A stretch of 64,000 nt of DNA, from assembly GCA_023053545.1 (NCBI GenBank), contig JAKZAN010000005.1:11408001-11472000 (forward strand), in the 5' to 3' direction. The number at the start of each line of letters is the position of its first letter. Within the stretch, counting starts at the first letter, position 1. The notes beneath the pieces were generated by a model that did not search any database, had not been told where the DNA came from, and worked only from the letters and a program-made list of their open reading frames with translations. Below are positions 44,362 to 53,620 of the stretch, in pieces. Source of the stretch: Lepidurus packardi. Taxonomy: Eukaryota > Arthropoda > Branchiopoda > Notostraca > Triopsidae. A program made the position numbers and the translations under genes.

Positions 44362-44606
44362 GTAGCTTGAGATTGTCCGTAGTACAACAGACCATCTCCA
44401 TCCCCTCTTGGTATTCATCTTCTCCTGACTGAAGCAGCTTACACTTGCTGACAGTAAGTTTTATTGAAGAAGTTTTAATATAAAACAAAGCGAGATTTAC
44501 TAGAATGCTTGACATCTTAGTGTTTAATCTTCTTGGGTAGAACGTAATACAGGGGTTCTTTTCATTATTGTATAGGTTTCTGATCCATTCCTCAAGTCCG
44601 CCGACA

Positions 44607-44924
44607 ATGAACATGGTATCCTCATCGCTTAGTGTTTTCTTCCTGCTGATGGCGGCCGTAATGGTTCATTCCTGGAATAGTGGTGACAACGGCTTGATCA
44701 GCTGGGACAATAACTGCGACCTCCACGACCCGAAATATGCGACATTCGACCGCAAGCCCAGTACTGGGGAACAATGTGGAGGAGTCTGCATCGCCAATCC
44801 CAGTTGCAAGTTCTTTGCCCACCGCGACGGGAAATGCTACTTGAAGAAGGGACCAGGTTCCAATATCACCCCCACCTTTGCACAGGGAACCACCTGCGGT
44901 TTTGTCAGATCCCGTGTCGACTAA
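44607..44924 (+). CDS. PAN9: small secreted PAN/Apple-like protein
   Basis: 105 residues, identical to PAN6. Its leader exon matches that of PAN3, while its coding exon and 3' flank match PAN6/PAN2, so promoter-leader and coding parts have different histories. Confidence 0.83.
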   Translation: MNMVSSSLSVFFLLMAAVMVHSWNSGDNGLISWDNNCDLHDPKYATFDRKPSTGEQCGGVCIANPSCKFFAHRDGKCYLKKGPGSNITPTFAQGTTCGFVRSRVD

Positions 44925-45537
44925 TTTGCAATGGATACAGATCGTCTGCCGGTAAAAGACAACCTTGCCTTAACACTTTAGCTTGGATCAATTCGATGTA
45001 AAATTGGTTGATGTTTGGGAAATATACACCAAATTCCCACTAAACATTTGTTGAAAATTTACTTAGACTTAAACTAATATAAACTACAGGTCTTCCTCTC
45101 ACTTAACAACTAGTGTTCACACCAGTAGATTCTAAAGAGATTGAACTTTCTGCCTTACGTTTTCATTATTATTGGTCTACTTTGTCACAAGCTGGCAAGA
45201 GGTGACAGTAAAAAGACCAAACACTAAAACGACACATTCTTTTCTTTTCTTCTGGCTATATGCGTAGTCCACTGATACTTATAGTCCCTTTACAGGGTGT
45301 CTCTGGAGGGCAAAATACGACCACAGAAAAGCAATTGATGACACTCATTGATCTTTCGGTTCTGCGACTATATTGGTGGCAATGTAGCAAGCCTTTGATG
45401 ACGTGTCACTTCCTTACGGATCACTCTGAAACTTCCTCTACTACAGTGCGGTGTGATTACAAGTTTTGACTACACACTGACGTGCCCAGGAACAAGTAGT
45501 ATCACCCACACACCACTGGCAAAACTTTAAGCCAAAT
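44925..45537. other. Upstream region of the longer PAN-type gene, copy c
   Basis: Same as 31980-32592; presumed promoter and leader. Confidence 0.55.
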
Positions 45538-47307
45538 ATGAGATTCGCCTTTACCATGATGCTGGTCTATTTCATGTATTGGAAAGGTAAGCAGTGCATT
45601 GATCGTTGTTCATGGAGCTCCTTTGTTGCAAGTAAATCACTACAATACTCCGCAACTTAAGAAAGGGCGAGTTATCGATTCATTTCATCTATAGCAGTCT
45701 TTTTAGATACTTCCGGAATCACTCGATGATCTTTTCAGGGCCGACGTACGATAATTCCAATAAATTATCTCGCGTTTAAATCTTGGTACTGCATGAGATC
45801 CAAAAGAAAGCATACTAATGAAACACTAACAATTAGATTCCTCATACACGGCACAATTTACTACGGGTGCAACGTAGTTTTCCGGTTCATAGAGTAATTC
45901 TAAGCTTAACAGGCTAAACTGTTGTCACCGCTATCTTTAAACGCTTCATTGGTGTATTGACCTGTTCAGGGAAAGTTACTTATTATCCAATACTAGCCTC
46001 AATGTGACATTAGGAAAACACACCCATAGTATAGATTTCTAATATGTGGGTTAGTTGCTACGGTTTCTAATGTGTTCGCTGGTAATAAAAGTCCAGGAGA
46101 CAATGATTTTTTGAAACGAAACCAAGCCCTTCTTATTTGTTGGTGCTTTATAGGAATCCGACTATGTGAGGCCAGCGAAGTATGGAGCAATTTTGCTTCC
46201 AGCCCAAGGTACCAGAACCTAAGAATGATGACAGCAATGGATGATGTTTTCACTCCACGTTACATACGTAAAGGTAAAGCTTCTTATAAATGTATCAAAC
46301 AATTCTCTTAGATATCTAGAATTTGCTCATCTTCAGACGAGTCCATCATATCTGTGAAGATGAGATGTGGCACAGAATGCGCACTGAATACCACTTGTCA
46401 AGCCTTCAATTTCTACGAGACGGAGGTCTACTATGTCTGCGAGCTACTGCCGGACAACCTGTGCGTAAATAGAACCTCCAAAGCTGTTATAGAATGGCTA
46501 GGAAGTTCAATCTCGGACAAGCTAAGCTCTGGAATGAGTACTTCTTGCTTTGAAGCGAAGTTTAACCTTCCTGGAACTATTAATTGTGAGGCACTGCGAC
46601 ACGGATGTCTAGGAACGTGGCCCAACTGCTTTAACTGTACCAAAACTTGCCTAGATTCCTATAAACGGTACAATATCAGAGGTAACATTCATCAGACAGC
46701 TAGAAAAAAATTAGACTGGGATTATTTTTCGACTGGATAATTATTAGATGTCAAAGAGTTCACTCACTGGCCAGATGGTGATGCTCGAAACTCTGTACCG
46801 ATTTTCGGGTGATGCGTTGATGAAAGAACCTTCCTAATAAGAAGGAAAATTGATTTGGCTGGATGCGTAGTGTCCTATGACTATCGAATGTCTTTGTTTA
46901 ACATGCATCGTATGATAAGTCTGAACGCGTATAAGACGCTACAGCTTCGATTCGATAATTCTACCGGTAGCATGTACTTTACTAGCTACAGCGAGGTGGT
47001 CATGGATTCCAATGGAACGTTTACGAACATGACTCTCTTAACAGCCTCAGCAGTCGATGTCTTCAACCTAAGCGGTAGACCATTACAGCGAGCGCTCCCT
47101 TTCGCTACCGTCGAAGACGACCAGTATGGTTGCGGCTCGTTTTGGTTGGTAGACCCTAACAACGCCACTTACTGTCCAGGCAGGACCGTTGGCATGCTAG
47201 GTAGGTTCACTGTAAGTGGCAGTCAAGTTATAAGTACTGGCATTCGCTATCCTTTCGTTGTTGGCCCAAGAGTTGTGAGTTACGCAAGCTTGTTCTTGTC
47301 AAATTAA
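45538..47307 (+). pseudogene. Longer secreted PAN/Apple-type gene, copy c (in-frame TGA)
   Basis: Exons 45538-45586, 46154-46273, 46337-46681 and 46748-47307. It carries the same TGA (46810-46812) as copy b. Up to about 47060 it matches copy b; after about 47246 its sequence matches copy a base for base (for example ATTCGCTATCC). Apart from the TGA the frame is open to the end. Confidence 0.8.
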
Positions 47308-48467
47308 GTTGACGAAAGTAAATTCATTACCACTACTGGCAGTCATTTATTGCCGGTTTTTTGTACACTTTTTGAGTGATGTTTTCTGAAAGGTTTTCGA
47401 GGTTTTTGTTACCGGCAAAACTGGTTTGCATTGAATACAATTATCAATATTACAATTCTACAGAAATATTATATAATCCTATTAAGAAGCGTAAACGTTC
47501 TATCACCGATATTATGTAACATACTATACATGACTTGCGACTGGAAATTAACTTTATCGTCTCGGTAACTTTATTGTCTATTTAGAACATATCAGTAGCC
47601 TGGTTAATATAAATCGATGCTAGTAAATGTGTAAAGCTATCGGGCCGAAAACCGTAAAGCAAGGTACGCCAGTACATTTTCACCGTAGTACAAATCACTG
47701 ATGCTCGGACCAACATGTGATTACCATACCGCCTGGACAGTAGGTCGAGATTGCTGGGATCCATAACGGTATCGATCATCCGTAATGGTTACACATAATG
47801 AGTGTGAATCACTATTCATCACATGTGATGGATACATCATTGTACCGGGTCGTTGACACGTTCTAACTGCGTTCAACAAATGGTGGTCGCATATTTTTGT
47901 ACGAATATAGAAGAAGAAAAACGGTGAGTTAGAAAGCCCGTTTCATATGCTTCTCGATAGATGTCGCTACAAGGCTGGAGCCAAACAAAAAAAGGTACCG
48001 ACCCGAGAATCACGAGCGCAAGCGGGGATTTTTGCTAAACTAGTTATTGTCTGTGTTTTTCCATTGATCTCCAACACAACAACGAAAACAATAAGGAAAG
48101 TCCAGCGTATTTGTCCTTCTTGTTTACATGGGGAACAAGAAGAAATCGAATCGAGGAACAAGTTCCCAACGCCAAAAACAAGAATTAGACATCTCGTGTT
48201 GTATTTCCGCATCTTTTAATTCCTGGGATGAGATATAACGGGGAGAGGACCTACAAATGTTGTCTTCCTACTTCGTACGTTTTCCACAAAGTAAAAAAAA
48301 AAAGTCCTACCTGTCCTACTAACTGTATAACCTGTTCAACCTTTTTGTCACACGGGGAAAACCCAACTTAGGAAACAAGTTTCTGATGAAAAGACTACAT
48401 ATGAAAATGTAATGGAGTATTTTCCCATTCTTGGATTCCTGGTATCAGATATCACTAGAAGAGGGCC
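47308..48467. repeat. Shared spacer with degenerate PAN promoter (unit c, second)
   Basis: Same spacer as 24859-26019 and closest to that copy. No gene. Confidence 0.65.
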
Positions 48468-48474
48468 TATAAAT
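48468..48474 (+). promoter_or_regulatory. TATA box of PAN10
   Basis: TATAAAT in the conserved PAN promoter block. Confidence 0.7.
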
Positions 48475-48725
48475 GTAGCTTGGGACTGTCCGTAGTACAA
48501 CAGACCTTCTCCATCCTCTCTTGGTATTCATCCTCTCCTGACTGAAGCAGCTTACATAGCCCTTTTTGAAAGTAAGTTTTCTGGAAGATTTTGTTTCAGT
48601 AAAACAAAGCGCTATTTACTAGAATGCTTGGCATCTTAGTGTTTAATCTTCTTGGGTAGAAATTATTGCATGGATTATTTTCATTATTGTATAGGTTTCT
48701 GATCCATTTCTCAAGTTCGCCATCA

Positions 48726-49043
48726 ATGAACATGGTATCCTCATCGCTTAGTGTGTTCTTCCTTCTGATGGCGGCTGTAATGGTTCATTCTTGGCGTGAT
48801 GGTGACAACGGCCTAGTCAGTTGGGACTATAACTGCGACCTCCACCACCCCAGGTACCCGGCTATCGAACGCAAGCTGAGTTTAGGGGAACAATGCGGAG
48901 GAATCTGCATCGCCAATCCCCGTTGCCAGTTCTTCGCCCACCGCGACGGGAAATGCTACTTGAAGACTGGACCTGGTTCCAATATCACCCCCACCTTTGC
49001 AGAGGGAACTACCTGCGGCTTTGTCAAATCTCGTGTCGACTAA
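48726..49043 (+). CDS. PAN10: small secreted PAN/Apple-like protein
   Basis: 105 residues, identical to PAN4 of unit a, not to PAN7 at the same place in the sister unit b. Signal peptide and six cysteines intact. Confidence 0.84.
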   Translation: MNMVSSSLSVFFLLMAAVMVHSWRDGDNGLVSWDYNCDLHHPRYPAIERKLSLGEQCGGICIANPRCQFFAHRDGKCYLKTGPGSNITPTFAEGTTCGFVKSRVD

Positions 49044-49428
49044 TTTGCAATTGATAAAGGATCGTCTGCTGGTAAAGACGACTTTGAGCTAACACTTTCA
49101 TTTGTATAAATTCGCTGCAAAATTGGTTGATATTGGGAGATATACACCAAATTCCTGCCAAACATTTGTTGAAGTAGTTACTTAGACTTAAAACTACTAT
49201 ACCTAGTCCTCTTCTCAACTAGGTTGAACTAGTTACTTAGACTTAAAGCTAGTGTTCGCGTTCGCACCTGTAGATATTAAGGAGGTTAGCCTTTCCTTCG
49301 TACGTTGTCATTAATACTGGTCTATCACGTCCAATCTGCCAACAAGTGACATTCAAAGAAAGACCAAGCAATAGGACAGAACTCCTTCTCTTCTCTTTCT
49401 CTTTAATTATTCACTTCTTTTTCTGAAG

Positions 49429-49668
49429 AGAATAGCCGCCCTTACCCTCTCAAAACAACTGGCGACGATCGGCTTGGCGCCTTGTTGTTTCGCCGCTGAC
49501 TATAATACCGTTGCGTTTATCATGTTTTGCAAACTTGGCTTCGAGGAACTCCAAGCTGTCAAATTGTTATCCTACGCCCCGCAGTGTCTAGCAAAAACTG
49601 TCAAAATTTTGTCTGAATCAGTCCACATTCCGCAGGATGAATCCGAGTCGATGACAGCAAGTTTTTGA
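49429..49668 (+). pseudogene. FR47 acyltransferase C-terminal fragment (unit c)
   Basis: Same as 26981-27220 except that the ATG there is CTG here (KQLATIGLAP), which is the ancestral leucine of the intact enzymes. The frame is open for 79 codons but has no start and no upstream exons. Confidence 0.75.
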
Positions 49669-50256
49669 AACTTTCCGATGATTCTATATTTTCCAGAAAT
49701 ACCAGCGGTAGATTGATTTTTTCCTATACGCAGCTTCTGTCCCTTTCATAATCAACAAGTTCTAAGAACCATCACTCTTACATACAAGTATAGATTCATA
49801 GGAAATGTACCTAGGTGTACTTTCGGAAAACCCGTAAATATGCAAAAGCCAAGTTTTGTATGTAAATTACCCCATTTTTTTGCAGTATAAGCAATGGGCA
49901 AATTCCCTTTACTTAATGTGTAGTAATGCTGTAGTATCGTATGTTATCTAGTAATAAAAGACAGAGGGTACAGTTGTTCCCCGCAATGTATCACGCAAAT
50001 TCATTGCCCAAGCCAATAAAGTTATCCAACCGCAATTACACGGCATTAACATCCATTCAATTCTTTTTGTAGTTGACGTTAATAGGTGTTACAATTGTGG
50101 TCTTAAATCCTGTAATATTGGCAATTGCACAACGGCTGTGCTAGCTGATCACATGTGGGTGCCACAATATACTTAATGTACACGAATAAGACATATAAAA
50201 ATACTGACAAAAAAATAACGTAATACCTGAGAAAAAAAAACTTTTTCTTTTGTTCA
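49669..50256. other. Upstream region of DEG/ENaC gene 2
   Basis: Conserved with 36712-37301. No gene recognised; presumed regulatory. Confidence 0.5.
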
Positions 50257-52369
50257 ATGGTGCAGGTCTCCCGAATCAATAAGTTCAACGGGGGGAAAAA
50301 GATACTTCGGTTCAAACGAAAGAAAAACCTTCTCGCTGCCAAATTCTTCAGTTATACAGAAATGTATCGTCCACAAGACGGAGGAGTCAAGGAATTCCTG
50401 AAAGAGGGTAAACCTTACCCTGTCTACAAGGAACCAAAACCTAAGAACTTGCTGTGTGAACAAGTGCAATACTTTTGCCGTACCACTGCGAATCATGGAT
50501 TTGCACATGTCGTGGATAGCAACGAGGTTTTTCATTTGCAGATTATATGGGCCTTAGTGATCGCCATTTTAGCCGTCGTGGTCGCCTACTTTGTCTTCAT
50601 GAGCGTCACCAACCTGGTTAGTCGGACCCTAACTACCGAATTCCGGGAAGAAGAGCATCTTATGGACTTCAAGGGTGTGGTTCTGCCAGACATTCACCTG
50701 TGTGACCCTTCAATCTTCAACTCTACTAAACTAGAAGGTTAGCAGTTAGCATCCCAAAGAGAACCATCCTAATACCTTGCGAACTTTGGTGGTTGTGGGT
50801 AGAAATGGGGTTTAATAGCACCATGGCTACGTACTTGACCTTAGCGACCTCCGACTTTGCAGCCAAGCTGGACTTCGCTAATAACACTAGCTACCAAAGT
50901 GCTCTGAAAGAGGAGTTTGATAGAATTTTGGCGACTGGTTCGAGAACCCTGAAAGACGTATTGGATATTGCAGCTATCAAGTCAAGTTCAATTTCAATAC
51001 ATTTTTAGCTATGTATCATCCTTCCGAAGTAGTTGATTATTCCTTTTCTTGATCAGCAGATGCAAAGATGTAGTGGTGCTTTGCACACATGCAGGGAAGG
51101 AATACTGGGGTAATCAGTGCTGCACCCAGTTCTTTCCCTTCTCACCTCACGTGAGTGTCTTCGGCAGTTGCATTAGCACACATGGGAAGTCTATAGTGCA
51201 ACAATTTCCTTCAAGAGACGCTGGGTTTGTTGTATACGTAACCCCTAACAGTGCACACACCATAAGTGAGCCAAACGGGAACTTTCAAAGAATAGAGTTA
51301 ACTCTTTCGGCTCTTATTTTCTCAGATTTCGACTATAATATAATTAAATCAGAGTACATTTTGCAAAAAGGAATGTACTACGCAGTCTCTAGTCCCGCTG
51401 TTGCTATCGATTCAGTTTTACACTCAGCCGGGCGCTTTGCAGCACCTAATACATGGGTTGCAATACCCATTACCAAGTCACTAGTAAGGAAGGACATTAA
51501 TTAAGACAGTAAAACAGTCCTTAGAATCGTACAATTACCGCCAACCAATTCCAGGTGGATAATAGTGAACTGAAAGATAATATCTTAGCTCCCCATACGT
51601 GTGTTGACAGTAACGACGCTGTTTATAAACATTCCAAGACCCCGGACTACGATTTCTATAGCAAAATGAATTGCTACGGAGCCAATTTCCAGCAGATATT
51701 TCGGCAATTTAGCAACTGCTCAGCTGTATTCTACAAGTATGGAAGTGAGTTCAATAGGTTATGCATTTCTGGGAATCGAGTTGAACCATTTACAAACTGA
51801 AATTGTAATCGAATTCCAAAACTTAGATACCACTCGTCTCTGCGGTCCTCAAGAAATCTTGGATTATCAAAAAAAACCTTCCATACCAAGTCGCTAACTT
51901 GCCGTTTTCTTTTGTAATTGTGCTAACCTTTGTTATTAATTATTTTAGAACTCCAGGATTGCCTCATCAACTGCATTATCGATTTGTACGAGATATCGCC
52001 AAGCTCTGCCGAATTCAATACACAATATATAGCGCGAAAATATCCAAACAGTACTAGGTAATACTTTCGATACATTGCACTCGAATTTGGAACTACTACA
52101 AACTGTCCTGTTTACAGAGGCAAACCAGTCGTTCTGCATTTCTTTTACACCACTTTTGATTACGACATTCGTATAAACCATCCCTCTACCTTTCTCAAGT
52201 GGCTGGGTATTCGCTTTAGGATTATTTAAAGGAGCGATTCCTTTTTAAAATTAAGTTTCTTACAGGCGAAGTGGGAGGTAACTTGGGCCTCTTTCTAGGA
52301 GCTAGCTTCATTTCAATCCTGGAAATCATGGCTTTCTGTGTCCGATGCTGCGTAAAATCAACTTTTTAA
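50257..52369 (+). CDS. DEG/ENaC (pickpocket-like) cation channel subunit 2
   Basis: Nine exons at 50257-50737, 50803-50980, 51060-51265, 51326-51483, 51555-51744, 51827-51889, 51949-52057, 52118-52206 and 52266-52369, 525 residues, the duplicate of gene 1. It keeps the HG gating motif, TM1, Cys-rich ectodomain and the TM2 signature GLFLGAS. Roughly twenty residues differ from gene 1, spread over cytoplasmic and extracellular parts, with no lesion. As in gene 1 the start could be ATG 50257 or the MYRPQDGG methionine at 50362. Intron 3 is again 60 nt, in phase and free of stops. Confidence 0.9.
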
Positions 52370-52642
52370 ATTGGTCTAGAATACTTTCCCGTCAATTATA
52401 CCCAAAATATAGCCACTTTAGCAACATTCTTTAAATTTCTGCAAATGTTCGCTAATTAAAAATCACATTCTCTTGAAGATGACTAAGTAAAATAATCCAA
52501 CTACAATTATAATACCTTTTCTTGTGTAGATGTCCAGATATTCATACAAATCTTGTTTACTTATAAACGCTAGCTCAACTCATTCTTGTTTACATTTGCC
52601 CACTTCAGCCATGCTGGAGGTGACTAACTCGCTGTGGATTGC
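52370..52642. other. 3' flank of DEG/ENaC gene 2
   Basis: Conserved with the flank of gene 1; no gene recognised. Confidence 0.5.
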
Positions 52643-52645
52643 TTA

Positions 52646-52972
52646 AGGGTGGTTCACACTACCATTCAAAATCAAAAATCACCAGCCAAAACATAAAACT
52701 GCAACATAAAACTTTATAATATTAATTCAGTAAATCTGGATAGCTTTTTACAGTTTTATTTATTATTTAACTGCTCAAAACCAAAGTTTCCTGCATGTTT
52801 TTCATACAACTTTGCTTGGCAATGTGGTAAGTCACACAAATCACGACAATCAAAGGACCCAAATTCAATCTTATTTGAATGGCACAAGTCAGACCAAACC
52901 ACGCCCTCAGTCAGTGATTTTCTTGATTTTGACTGGTGATTTTTGATTTTGAATGGTAATGTGAACCACCCT
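52646..52972 (+). mobile_element. MITE, complete (PIF/Harbinger-like)
   Basis: 327 bp with terminal inverted repeats of about 40 bp that start AGGGTGGTTCACA, flanked on both sides by TTA (52643-52645 and 52973-52975). A 3-bp TTA/TWA target duplication and no coding capacity fit a non-autonomous PIF/Harbinger element. The truncated copy at 39691 sits at the same site in the other duplication unit but with its interior inverted. Confidence 0.85.
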
Positions 52973-52975
52973 TTA

Positions 52976-53620
52976 GGCACCTCCTATAACATGGCTGAAA
53001 GACAAGGTGCTCTATTGGCTGCTTTTAGATGTAAATAAGAAAGTATCAGCCTAGTGAGTGGTCGGTATTAACTAATCAGCGCACGTTTCAACCATTTGCC
53101 ATTTTTGTTACGGTTGGTCTGCGCCACCTAGCGACCGTTAATAATGGCTTATGGCCATTAAAATGGGTTGTTATTTTAATACATTATATATTGCAACCAT
53201 TCCTTGTCAATGTAACGGAAATACTAATACAATTATAATTACAATAAATTTATTAAATATTAAAGCCAACATCATTCTTAACCTTCTAAGGAAATGTACG
53301 ACTAAATAAAAATTAAATATTACGATTACAAATTAATTTGTAATAACAGTTCAAGCAACTGCTACAATGAAATGTCGCCTTTATTGAATCATTAACTTTG
53401 GACACAATGTCGTCTTTAACAGCAAGAGAAGAACGAACTATTGGCATAATACGTAAATGGGTGTGCACTAATGAGCCTTTTTTGGCACGCTTAAATTGAT
53501 AGGCTTTTACTTTTGACGTGTAACCTAATAAAAACTAACTCCAAGATCAGGTAGTTGGCAAATATAATCAATAATAATCAATAGAAAAAAGAACAGGAAT
53601 TGCTTCTTTGGTCAAAAACC
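52976..53620. other. Spacer upstream of DEG/ENaC gene 3
   Basis: AT-rich; no gene. Parts at 53100-53230 and 53480-53600 are similar to 56510-56640 and 57260-57420 in front of gene 4, so the two genes share upstream sequence. Confidence 0.6.

Larger units (their letters stand above)
40971..52645 (+). repeat. Unit c of the tandem duplication of about 12.95 kb
   Basis: Colinear with 28020-39690. Contains PAN8, PAN9, longer PAN-type pseudogene c, PAN10, acyltransferase fragment and DEG/ENaC gene 2. From about 47.1-47.25 kb to at least 49.9 kb it is closer to unit a than to unit b. Confidence 0.9.
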
